A stretch of 64,000 nt of DNA, taken from contig NC_072897.1 of assembly GCF_027943255.1 (NCBI RefSeq), positions 58,490,406 to 58,554,405 of the forward strand. The letters run 5' to 3'. Every line of letters starts with the position of its first letter. Position 1 is the stretch's first letter. Shown in pieces: positions 11,301 to 21,537 of the stretch. The stretch comes from Anastrepha obliqua (taxonomy: Eukaryota; Arthropoda; Insecta; Diptera; Tephritidae). The position numbers and the translations under genes are program-made. Below the pieces are notes generated by a model, which did not search any database, was not told the origin of the DNA, and saw only the letters and a list, made by a program, of their open reading frames with translations.

Positions 11301-11912
11301 CACCACTTTAACCAACCAACCAACACATCTTTCACCTCAACACACAACACATTTCTCACCTCGACATTAAACCAATTAAATTTTTACTACAATATTTTTG
11401 TATTTTTGAAATAATAAGCGAATATTAAATTTATTACATAATTTATTTTCAATTACATTAAAAAAAAACGAATTTAAAAAAAAAATTAATAAAAAAAGTT
11501 TGCACCGGGAATTGAAATCGAGTCTAACAGGTAGCAAGGAAAAATAGGCGGTGCGTTTATTTCTTCGACTGCTTATTTTTTTACCATTTTGCTACTTTTG
11601 AAATGATAAGCAGATACATACAATTTTTTTACGATTACATTAAAAAAAAAAAATTTAAGAACGAAAAAAAAAAAAATTGCGCCGAGAATTGATGGCGAGT
11701 CACGTGGGGCGGATAAATACGCAGAATAAACGCTCTGCACCTGCGTTGTGAACAAAAGGTTTGTGATGTCTACGTAGATATGTATGCGTGCGACGCGAAT
11801 AAGTTTTAATAAATTCTGAAAGTAATTCATCAAGTTTTTCATTACATACATTCATAAATGAACGTATACTCTATATGTACATAAATGATGGTATATGACA
11901 ATATACATAATA
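11301..11912. other. AT-rich spacer with two diverged repeats
   Basis: Two related stretches of about 190 bp (roughly 11395-11555 and 11570-11730) share poly-A-rich blocks followed by a caccgggaattga / gccgagaattga box. No coding sequence seen. Confidence 0.4.
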
Positions 11913-12839
11913 AAGGGTGTTTTTTTTAGAGGTTAGGTTTTCAAGATGAAATAAAACGTATATATTTTAATGTTATGGCCAAGAATTTCGCTTCATTATA
12001 AAGATAAGGGTTTGCCATTATGTTTTAAAAATGATTTCGGGCAAGTGGCCGCCGCGGCTGGCTCGAATAAATTCCAGCCGAGAGGCCCAATTTTCGACCA
12101 CTTTTTGCAGCAATTGGGGCCGTATGTCAGCAATAACGCACCGAATATTCTCTTCCAAGACGTCAATCGTCTCGGGCTTATCTGCGTAGACAAGCGACTT
12201 CATATAGCCCCACAAGAAATAGTCCAGCGGTGTTATATCGCACGATCTTAGAGGCCACGCCACAGGTCCACGGCGCGAGATAATGCGCTCACCAAAAGTT
12301 TCCTTCAATAAATCGATTGTTGCGTTGGCTGTATGGAATGTAGCGCCGTCTTGTTGGAACCAATGGTCGTCCACATCAACATCGTCCAATTCAGGCACGA
12401 AAAAGTCATTAATCATGACTCTATAGCGCTCTCCATTGACTGTAACATTATGGCCGGTTTCATTTTTAAAGAAATATGGACCAATGATTCCCTCTGCCCA
12501 TAGAGCACACCAAACAGTGACTTTTTGAGGATGTAACGGCGTCTCAGCAATGGCTTGTGGATTATGTTCACTCCAAATGCGACAATTTTGCTTATTGACA
12601 TACCCATTGAACCAAAAGTGAGCTTCATCGCTGAACAAAATTTTCTTCGATGTGTCGCGCGAACCGAACCATTATTTTCGTAATAAATTTGCACGATTTG
12701 CACACATTGTTCAGGTGTAAGTCTATTCATTATGAAATGGCACCAAACTGAGCATAAATCAAGTAACAGCTGTCAAAAAGACCATCTACGAAAAAAGTAG
12801 TGCCAATTTGAAAACCTAACCTCTAAAAAAAACACCCTT
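11913..12839 (-). mobile_element. DD41D mariner-like element, internally deleted copy 2
   Basis: Inverted termini of about 30 bp (aagggtgttttttttagagg and complement) and TA duplications at 11911-11912 and 12840-12841. Total 927 bp. Confidence 0.92.
12018..12730 (-). pseudogene. DD41D mariner transposase lacking the DNA-binding domain
   Basis: The minus strand starts MNRLTPEQC at 12730. After about 30 codons it jumps, with a frame change, into the catalytic domain, so the helix-turn-helix region is deleted. The catalytic half is open for 206 codons: FSDEAHFWFNGYVNK (first Asp), WFQQDGATFHT (second Asp) and SCDITPLDYFLWG (third Asp), with 41 residues between the last two, then LPEIIFKT at the end. 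This spacing defines the rosa-like group. It cannot bind termini by itself. Sister copies at 985 and 43985 carry different or similar deletions. Confidence 0.88.
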
Positions 12840-12841
12840 TA

Positions 12842-13201
12842 TGTATGTACATGTCAATAGGAGGTATTTGCATTCAGAAAAAAAAAACGGTTTAAGATAA
12901 ATCAGCACTTATTTTATATTGTATGTCAATTTATAGGTTATGTATTCGACAGCAATTACATACATATGTATGTATGTACATTTGTATATGAAAATCAATA
13001 ATGCACAAGCGCAAGGACATCATCTTCCTTTCATACATGTGCATGTGCATGTATGCCCAATAACTTTGACTTATGTACATATGTACACATGTCACAGCAC
13101 ATCCCATTCTTACAAGAAATCAAATACACATACGCACTAGTGAACGAGTTTCTTCCTAACAAGTGCAAAAACAATTCTGCTCTATGTATGTATATATACC
13201 C
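12842..13201. other. Microsatellite-rich spacer
   Basis: TATG/CATG and TACATATG tracts; probably the left edge of R1 copy b. Open frames here are simple-repeat translations. Confidence 0.5.
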
Positions 13202-13713
13202 ACTTTATGTCCTAGCATATATACATACATATGTATATACCTACTTGCCTTCTAAACTTCCTACAAAATAATTGCATTCATATGTTACTACATCCATGCA
13301 CGTTCATACATTCATGCATATATGCGCGAGCACAGCGCTCCCTTCTTGCTTCCGTGTACTTTTGTCTTTCACCAGTCGATATTCCTAATATTGTACTTAC
13401 AAAAACACAATACGTTGATAGACGCAAAGCAACAGCAAGCGCAACGCGATGGCCTCTTTGCCACCACACATTCTAAAATGTTCTAGAACACAACAAAAAC
13501 ACATACATACCTCACATGCGCATGTCGCCCAAAGCTAAAATCTAAACCTTGCGACTACGGCGCTGAACAATTTAGAACAAAAACAAAAAGTTCATTCATA
13601 AGTTCGAGCTCATATTTCAATTTCATTCATAAAACGAGCCGCCCATATGCCAATTTTCGCAACCATTCGAAAATAGTCAATATTGGAATATTTCGCGTGG
13701 AATTATTTGCCAA

Positions 13714-14139
13714 TCTAGACTAATATTATAAAGAGGAAAACTTTGTTTGTTTGTTTGTAACGAATAGACTCAAAAACTACTGGACCGATTTTAAAAATTC
13801 TTTCACCATTCGAAAACTACATTATCCACGAGTAACATGGATTACATTTTATTTTGAAAAAAAATAGGGTTCCGTAAGATATTCGGATTTTTCGGACACA
13901 AACTGAAAAAAATCTTATATCTAGACTAATATTATAAAGAGGAAAACTTTGTTTGTTTGTTTGTTTGTTTGTAACGAATAGGCTCAAAAACTACTGGACC
14001 GATTTTAAAAATTCTTTGACCACTCGAAAACTACATTATCCAAGAGTAACATGGATTACATTTTATTTTGAAAAAAAATAGGGTTCCGTAAGATATTTGG
14101 ATTTTTCGGACACAAACTGAAAAAAATCTTATATATAAA
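13714..14139 (+). repeat. Direct duplication of the Helitron 5' end
   Basis: The first about 205 bp (13714-13918) are repeated at 13919-14139 with a few substitutions and one extra gtttgttt unit. Confidence 0.85.
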
Positions 14140-14309
14140 ATAAAGTCAACTTTTTGTGTGTGTTCGCTAACCGGCCGTGTCTCCACCGAATTAAACCAAA
14201 CTTACACACATTGCTAAGAGGGTATTGAAGATGGTTTCCTTATAGTTTGGATACCTATTGGTGGATAGGGCTCGAGATATAGGTCAAAACGTGGACCCGG
14301 GTAACCTTT

Positions 14310-15700
14310 ATATGTGTATGTACAATATGGGTATCAAATGGAAGCTGTTGATAAGTGCTTTAATACGGGGTATCTTTCATACCTATTGATGACTAGGGTC
14401 TGGAAATATATGCCAAAACGTGGACCCGCCGTGTCTTTGCACCGAATTAAACCAAACTTACACACATTGTTAAGGAGGTATTGAAGATGGTTTCCGTATA
14501 GTTTGGATACCTATTGGTAGATAGAGTCTCGAGATATAGGTCAAAACGTGGACCCGGGTAACCTTCGGATGTGTATGTACAATATGGGTATCAAATGGAA
14601 GCTGTTGGTGAATGCTTTAGTTCAGAGTATTTTTCATGCCGCTCCGTGACTAGCGTCTCGAGATATAGGTCAACACGTGGACCCGGGTAACCTTTGGTTG
14701 TGTATGTACAATATGGGTATCAAATGGAAGCTGTTGATAAGTGCTTTAATACGGGGTATCTTTCATACCTATTGATGACTAGGGTCTAGAAATATATGCC
14801 AAAACGTGGACCCGCCGTGTCTTTGCACCGAATTAAACCAAACTTACACACATTGTTAAGGAGGTATTGAAGATGGTTTCCGTATAGTTTGGATACCTAT
14901 TGGTAGATAGGGTCTCGAGATATAGGTCAAAACGTGGACCCGGGTAACCTTCGGATGTGTATGTACAATATGGGTATCAAATGGAAGCTGTTGGTGAATG
15001 CTTTAGTTCAGAGTATTTTTCATGCCGCTCCGTGACTAGCGTCTCGAGATAGGGACCAAAACGTGGACCCTAGAATGTGTTTGTACAATATGGATATCAA
15101 ATGAAAGCTGTTGATAAGTGCTTTAATATGGGGTAATATGCATACCTATTGATGACTAGGTTCTCGAAATATATGCCAAAACGTGGACCCGCCGTGTCTT
15201 TGAACCGAATTAAACCAAACTTACACACATTGTTAAGTAGGTATTGAAGATGATTTCCGTATAGTTTGAATACCTATTGGTAGATAGGGTCTCGAGATAT
15301 AGGTCAAAACGTGGACCCGGGTAACCTTCCGATGTGTATGTACAATATGGGTATCAAATGGAAGCTGTTGGTGAATGCTTTAGTTCAGAGTATTTCCATC
15401 CGCTCCGTTACTAGGGTCTCGAGATAGAGACTAAAACGTGGAGCCTAGAATGTGTTTGTACAATATGGATATCAAATTGAAGCTGTTGGTGAATGCTTTA
15501 GTACAGAGTATTTTTCATGCCGCTACGTGACTGGGGTCTCGAGATATAGGTCAAAACGTGGACCCGAGTAACCTTTGGTTGTGTATGTACAATATGGGTA
15601 TCAAATGAAAGCTGTTGATAAGTGCTTTAATACGGGGTAATTTTCATACCTATTGATGACTAGTGTCTCGAAATATATGCCAAAACGTGGACCCGCCGTG
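14310..15700 (+). repeat. Higher-order minisatellite inside the Helitron
   Basis: Repeats of about 125 bp built on gtgtatgtacaatatgggta and caaaacgtggaccc, organised into units of about 380 bp (starts near 14314, 14700, 15077) and one longer unit to 15581. Subunits alternate between ttgataagtgc and ttggtgaatgc types. Confidence 0.85.
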
Positions 15701-16592
15701 TCTTTGCACCGAATTAAACCAAACTTATGCACATTGTTAAGTAAGTATTGAAAATGGGTTTCGTAAAGTTTGGTTGTAATTCGGAGGAGTGGCAACGGGT
15801 ACAGCGTTCTTTTGAGCCAGCAATAATGCCGCTTACTTTTTTTAACGCTTGGGGCGGAACTGAGCTGTCAAATTGACAGTGTGAGTTACAATGTGTCAAT
15901 ATTTCTTTCTGATTTGGATGCCATAAGGAAAAAACGTAAGTGCAACATGTAAAAATTGTTTGTGAATTTTTTTGGAGTGGATTTTGGAACAGTGAATAAT
16001 TTCTTACGAAATTTGAGAATTTAATGTGAAATCCGAATGAAATTATGTGTTCGTGGAAAAAACAATTTTTTTCGTTTTTTTTTTGGAAAAATATAAATGG
16101 ATAATGGTTAAAAAAGCTCCAATGCTTAATAAAACATATAAATTGAAACGAAAAATTCATGGATGATCAGGAAAAATGACGATTGTTTATTCATATGCGT
16201 TGATTTCAAATTTAAAAACAATCTTGTTTTTTCCTGATTTTCAATTTATATTTTATACAATATTTACTCATTTCATTATACAAATAGAAAAACAAAAAAT
16301 ATTGTTTATGCCAAAGCGCTTGAATAAATAATATGAAAACCATATATTTTCTGTTCTAAACCATATCTATTCTATTTTAGTGTGCCCAGCGGAGGGGGCC
16401 GGGTTTGCTATATTTGATAAATCTTGAATTTGTGTCATGTCGAGTGGCCGCGGCTCCGTATGTATGTATGCACCCTTATATGTATGTAAATATGTCTTTT
16501 AACTGTTCGACAGTCGCGAGTTAATGCGACTTAGATTCCTCGAACAATTCCAACGAATCACACATTTCTGTTCGCAAAGCCGCATATATGTA

Positions 16593-17616
16593 CCCTATGA
16601 TCAAAAAGTACCGGGAATGTTTAAATGAAACATAACAGAGTTAAATTTCAGGCAAATTTATATTATCTCCTTCAAAATATGACCCGTCTGAAGCAACACA
16701 CATGTGCCAACGCTTAACCCAGTCCTCCAAACACCCCCGGTAGGCCGACATGGCCTTCAGCTCCTTCGTATTCTCTTTGATCGGTGCGATGCATCCAACC
16801 AAAATTAGGATAAAAAGTATCATCAGTTGATAATATTGTTGATTTTGTTGATGTAGATGTAGATGCAGATGTAGCAGATGTGGTTGATAAAATTTTAGGA
16901 ATTTTGTGCGATAAACAACTTCGACAAATATAATGTTTAAAAAAATTGTTAATAACATTTGTTTGTTTATAATAATTAGTTTCATTCATAATCACTGTTA
17001 GACTAAAAAAATTGAAAATTCAACTGAATTCAATAATTAAATATTCATAATTCGAGCAAAACAGCTTTTGTCCACTTATTTGTTTATAACAAATGTAATA
17101 AATTTTTTAACAATGCAACCAATATCAAAATTTATTTGTGAATAATTGTTTTAAATATTTTAAGCTTCCTTAAGACAATAATATTATTTTACAAGGAAAT
17201 ATACTTGTATAAAGTGGAAAAATTTTTTTTTTTCAATTTGAACATTAATTAAATTATTTAAAAAATTTTTTTTTTTCAAAAAACAAAAACGGTGGCGTTA
17301 TGCGTAATTTTATCAGCTTTAAGTTAAAAAAAAAAAGTTAAAAAAGAAGAAAAATTGTGACCTCTATCCTCATTTGTCCACGGGCACTTTTTTGCCCCAC
17401 TGTGCGATGACGCGTTATCATCACGGAAAATCCAAGAATTGTTTGCTCACATTTCCGGCCGTTTGCAACATACAGCATCTCTCAAAGGCTTCAAAACGGA
17501 TAAATAATATTCTTTATTGACTGCCTGGCCCGATGGAAGGTACTCATGGTGGACTATGCCTTGGCAATCGAAGAAAACAGTCAACATCACCTTCCCGGTT
17601 ATTTTTGCTCATAGGG
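16593..17616 (-). mobile_element. Deleted mariner in R1 copy b
   Basis: Same termini, TA duplications (16591-16592, 17617-17618) and position within R1 as the 304-bp relic at 4103-4406. Minus strand retains CLEDWVKRWHMCVASDG and EGDNIN of the mariner C-terminus and NSWIF.DDNASSH of the catalytic region, with a gap between them. Confidence 0.8.
16792..17401 (-). mobile_element. 610-bp insertion within the deleted mariner, 8-bp duplication
   Basis: Flanked by direct repeats GTGCGATG (16784-16791 and 17402-17409), the size used by hAT elements. One end, read inward, starts agtggggcaaaaaagtgccc, but the other does not match it, so one terminus is missing or altered. A minus-strand frame of about 70 codons carries a C..C pair (KHYICRSCLSHK) that could be part of a BED finger. 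Confidence 0.5.
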
Positions 17617-17690
17617 TATACATATCCCATCTTTTCACTGACGGGCAAGAAGGCGGTCGCAGTTTTTGTTTTTATATGCATATTTGATAT

Positions 17691-17793
17691 AATATTTATT
17701 TATTTAATAAAGAATTAGTACATCTTATTAGTCCAGTTGCCGCAAAGAGAAAGAAAGCTTAATTCTAATTAGAATACCCTGAAGCCACCGCTG
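17691..17793. other. Short unassigned spacer
   Basis: AT-rich; nothing recognisable. Confidence 0.4.
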
Positions 17794-19260
17794 CACAGTG
17801 GTCCCGCCGCGTAGGAAGGGCGGTCATAAGAACTTTTGGCGTGATAAATGAGTTTTTAGTAAGTTTTTAAGTTGAGAAATGTTTTTATTTGTTAAAAAAA
17901 CATTGAGACATATAAAAAGTAATATAGAATATAGATAATAATAATAATATATATAAGATATAATAATAATAATATATACTAAAGTAATATATAATTAATA
18001 TAAAAAGTCAAAGGAAAATTAGGTACACACATTTTTTATATAAAATTTTTTTGTTTCGTTTAAAGTTTTGCATAAATCTTAAATTATAAACAATAATAGA
18101 AAAAAAATATTAAATTCCAAAAGCATGAGCCTAAAGTATACTTTAATGCCAGTTAACTTATTCTTATTTATGAAAACAATAAAATATTCACTTCCAAAAA
18201 AGTTAATGTACTTAGAAATACAAAACTTTTAACTCAATAAATCTAACACTTCTCTTGACATCATAGATTTCTTTTTACATGGTAATTTTCGTAACTAGAT
18301 ATAAATGGATCGGAATTAAGAAGAAGCCTGTGCAAAAGATCCGTGTTAGTTACAGTTCTTGAGTGCTGTCTGGTATTGTCACGTCTGAATTGTTTCACTA
18401 ATTTATTACATGATTCAGCTGCATCCTCTGATAATTCTCAAATTGATAATAAACAATGATCGATCACCTCCGACCCATGAATGAGCACTTTATGAACTGA
18501 TGCAGGTAAATTATACCATGAATATTTACTAAGTAGAATTTTAGCAGTGTCTAGTGCGTATATTTTGAATTTATTCGAATTAATTTTAAAACCAGATGAA
18601 AGACATTGTAGGAGATAACTACATTTGTCTATAACGTGTTTGTCTATTCCTGTGATTTCGGATGATATGGTTGAATGAAGGAAAAATTTTCGTGCTGTAT
18701 TTCCATCATTAGAGGTGCCACTTCCTCCACTTCGCGGTTTGTCAACTATCAAGCCTAATTGTTCTCTAAACTCCCTCTGAACAAATTCCTTTCTCTTAGC
18801 TAAAAGTGCTTTTTCCTCAGATGAACGTGCTTGCCACCTTTTAAATTCGATTCTATAAGAAACATGAATAAAGTATTCAAAAAATCGAATCCAAGAATGC
18901 AGGGGTGATAAACCAAATTCAAATCTACTGGAGTTTGCTTGTTTGTTTCTACACTTTTCTAAGTCATTCATTTCTTTATGTGTCGCACCACAAATATAAC
19001 ATGATGAGTCACTAAGAGCACAGCACACTTTACCATCAACCATAGTTAATTGTAAAGAATGACTTACTTTATAACTATGGTTATCGATTTTAACAACAGT
19101 CGGGTTTGCACTTTTTCCAGTATCGAGAAATCCATGAACAGATCCAAGAAACACGATTTTCAACGTCTTCTAATTTAAATTCTCAGAGTTTGATAAAATG
19201 TTATGTTCTTCAGTACGTGGCGACATCTATCAACACCATTTTTAATGCTATTGTAACATA
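17794..19260 (-). mobile_element. Transib-like (RAG1-related) DNA transposon, 3' part
   Basis: One terminus is CACAGTGGTCCCGCCGCG at 17794. CACAGTG is the heptamer shared by Transib ends and V(D)J recombination signals. About 470 bp of AT-rich 3' untranslated sequence separates it from a minus-strand transposase fragment. The 5' half and the other terminus are missing beyond about 19260. Confidence 0.75.
18261..19163 (-). pseudogene. RAG1-like (Transib) transposase, C-terminal catalytic part
   Basis: A 241-codon frame (18438-19163) continues, after a TGA at 18438-18440, for 58 more codons to the TGA at 18261. Landmarks in order: LTMVDGKVC with the Asp matching the second catalytic Asp of RAG1 (codon 19035-19037), a C..C zinc pair (CYICGATHKEMNDL), FGLSPLHSWIRFFE, then KRWQARSSEEK and GSGTSNDGNTARKFF, HKVLIHGSEVID, and SEDAAESCNKLVKQFRRDN. 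The last corresponds to the RAG1 catalytic Glu region (SEGNESGNK); that Glu is at 18414-18416. The first catalytic Asp would lie upstream and is missing. A further in-frame TAG occurs about 5 codons before 19163. Transib transposases cut by hairpin formation like RAG1. This copy is dead but well preserved. Confidence 0.8.
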
Positions 19261-20225
19261 GCCACGTGTCCAGAATATGCATGCGCGTAAATGAACACTT
19301 CAAATTTACACCTAAAACAAAAAAAAAATCTTTATTAGCAATCTGGGTAGAATTACATTTTTCAAAATCCTACACATAGGTACAGATTAGACCCTATATC
19401 AAGCGCAATCGCAGGTCATCGGCGCTGGAAATTATTTTTCCTTAAAGAGGACATACTTAAGAATATTTTAATGTATGTTTCATTTGTGCAGATTCGTGCG
19501 AACTTAGTTAAAACTTTACAAACTTCTTATAAAAAAAATAAATGGCAAATTTTAAAGTACGTATTTCGTGCGGTCTGAAAACCTATTAAGTAATAATTAA
19601 AAAAGATAACAAAACATTTAACAGGTTGTACATACATTCAACTTGAATTTCCATAGGTCATAAATACTGTAATGCTTAGAAAAATAACATTTCCCGGGCC
19701 TGCGTAAGTACGGAGCGGAGACCACGCTAACTATCTCTTTTCAAATTCTCTTACTTTGGAGGCACAGTTATAAGTGAATTGTTTGTGCAGTTGAAATTTC
19801 TTTTGTACTCTAAGTTACTATGACTAATGAACTAACATTTAGCTAAATATTGTTGCATAATTTTAACATGACCATTTTCATCTAATGTCCTATGGCGGAA
19901 CCATTGTGCGCTGGTCACATTCCGCTACTCACTCTCCGCTGCATTTCATAATATCTTCAACACCAATACTCCAATAAGATTCTGCATACGCCAATACTCC
20001 AATGAGATTCTGGTCTTTTACTTGATTTCCAATTAGAACGACTACCAACAAGGCCAACGGGTGTTCAATCTCCGCTGCCAGCAATAGACACCGCTCTCCC
20101 AGCATTCAACGTGCTCTTGCATTGCAAGTGTTTGCGAAGCCGTTAACTATTTTACTTATTTACAATGCTGGAATAATGACCAGAGACAAAATATGTTCCG
20201 TGGGTGACCATCATAGTTTATTGGC
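19261..20225. other. Unassigned spacer
   Basis: No coding frame recognised. Contains a short duplication of ccaatactccaataagattc (19960-20012). Confidence 0.35.
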
Positions 20226-20559
20226 TTAACTTATACATTCATATATATATATATACATATGCGTGAATGCGGCTTTGGCTTTCTGGATGGATATTAGATT
20301 ATTTTTTCATCAATATGTGTAAGTAAGTAGTTCAGATTTGACTGAAGAGATTAAATATGTATATGAATGCATATTCATATGCATTGCCTTTATGGATGTA
20401 TTACATATAAATCAGTTCAAAAGCAGTATGAATAATTTTATATAGAAAATACATTTTTAAATAACAGGTATTAGAAAAACCTGAATACACTATTTTAAAT
20501 CAATTGTAATTAAACCAAATACAAAAAATTTAATAAAACTATCGAACAAATAAAAGTGT

Positions 20560-20631
20560 GTACAGACTTGAACCTGAGTGAAATGCGGAACAATGTAGTA
20601 CACCTATGACATGGCTTTCATACTTGCGCTA
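20560..20631 (-). ncRNA. tRNA-like Pol III module, diverged copy
   Basis: Minus strand reads AGCGCAAGTATGAAAGCC... with a B-box-like CAGGTTCAAGTCTG (complement at 20563-20576). Related to the module at 21060-21150 but more decayed. Not a functional tRNA. Confidence 0.4.
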
Positions 20632-21059
20632 ATCTATAATTGTTAATTTGCTTTCCTAAATCGGTCATTTATTCGATTCGCTGTTTTATATGCAGACATT
20701 TTGAGTCCGTTGAAAATTTGTATGCATATTTATATACATACATATGTATGTATTCGTGTATGCGCGTTTGGCTTTCTGGACGGATATTATAATGATATTT
20801 TCTCATCAATATAATTTGGATTTGATGAAAGAGATTAAATATTATATATGCATGTTTATATGTACATATTTTCTTTTTGATTGATTTATGTATATAAAAA
20901 TCAGGTCATATCCAGTATGAACTATTTTATACTGAAATGAAATTGCCATTTATCAAATACAGAAAACAACCCTATTTTGAAGAAATTATAATTAAAGAAA
21001 AACTCAAAAATTTTACCAAACTTTCCTGGTTTGAATTGTAAAAAAAAAATTGTGCAAGG

Positions 21060-21150
21060 AAAAAAAATATGACTTCAGGACTTGAACCTGAATTGAACTC
21101 GTGCCACAAAATCCACATGAGTCATTACACCGACTTTAGCATTTGCGCCA
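21060..21150 (-). ncRNA. tRNA-like Pol III module
   Basis: On the minus strand there is an A-box-like GCTAAAGTCGGTGTAATGAC and a perfect T-arm (TCAGG-TTCAAGT-CCTGA) containing a consensus B box. A run of eight T then follows (21067-21060), as in a Pol III terminator. The anticodon arm is not clean, so this looks like the head of a tRNA-derived SINE or a tRNA pseudogene rather than a working tRNA. Confidence 0.45.
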
Positions 21151-21220
21151 CAAATTAACTAAAAAGGACCTTTTCTTAATCGCAAACTCATTCGCTTCGC
21201 TGTGGGCATGAAACAAGTCG

Positions 21221-21375
21221 AATCCCTTACTACTATGGTGAAAAATCGTATGAAATCCCTTACTAGTGTGGTAAACACAGAAAAAATCTGAATTCCTCTA
21301 CTAGCGTGGTAAATATCTGCAATCCCCCACTAGTGTGGTAAGTTGAATTTGAAAATCCCTTACTATGAATCTACA
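21221..21375. repeat. Five-copy short degenerate repeat
   Basis: aatcccttactagtgtggta and variants recur at about 30-38 bp spacing (starts near 21221, 21254, 21290, 21321, 21353). Confidence 0.7.
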
Positions 21376-21537
21376 AATTAGTACTCGAAAAAAACTTATT
21401 TAACATTTGCTCCTTCTCATTCCATTAACATTCTCTTATTGTACTGAACAAGAAAAACTTTTTTTTTTTTTTTATTCCCCATTTATTTTATACATCGCTT
21501 AATGGCCAGTGTCAAAAAGCGATAAAATTAAAATATA

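Larger units (their letters stand above)
13714..16410 (+). mobile_element. Non-autonomous Helitron
   Basis: The 5' end TCTAGACTAATATTATAAAG and the following gtttgtttgtttg and ctactggaccgatttt blocks match the 5' end I know from insect Helitrons. The 3' end has a GC hairpin (gccc-agcggagg-gggc) and stops at gtttgcta. Insertion lies between A (13713) and T (16411), with no target duplication, restoring the R1 sequence gccaa/tattt. There is no Rep/helicase gene. The last two bases of a canonical CTRR end are not clear. Confidence 0.82.
13202..17690. repeat. Dispersed repeat R1, copy b, split by later insertions
   Basis: 13202-13713 and 16411-17690 together rebuild the same sequence as 3425-4440. 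The interruption is the Helitron at 13714-16410. The copy also holds the deleted mariner 16593-17616. Confidence 0.75.
20226..21200. repeat. Two diverged tandem copies (about 480 bp) of a repeat ending in a tRNA-like module
   Basis: Each copy runs from a tatacatatgcgtg...gctttctgga block through gattaaata, atcag and tttaaat/attataattaaa segments to a tRNA-like sequence on the minus strand. Copy 1 spans about 20226-20690 and copy 2 about 20691-21200. The first block also occurs at 4485-4595. Confidence 0.6.

Noticed and set aside
12940..13271. Overlapping open frames rich in Tyr, Met, His and Val
   Set aside because: They are translations of TATG/TACA microsatellite and have no codon bias or conserved motif.
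14310..15700. Regular repeats as a CRISPR-like array or centromeric satellite
   Set aside because: They are confined within Helitron ends, are layered and degenerate, and have no spacer structure.
16641..16985. A 114-codon minus-strand frame as a separate gene
   Set aside because: It is a chance fusion of a mariner C-terminus with the 610-bp insertion.
21221..21375. Five short repeats as a CRISPR array
   Set aside because: Eukaryotic context, imperfect repeats, very short intervals and no associated genes.
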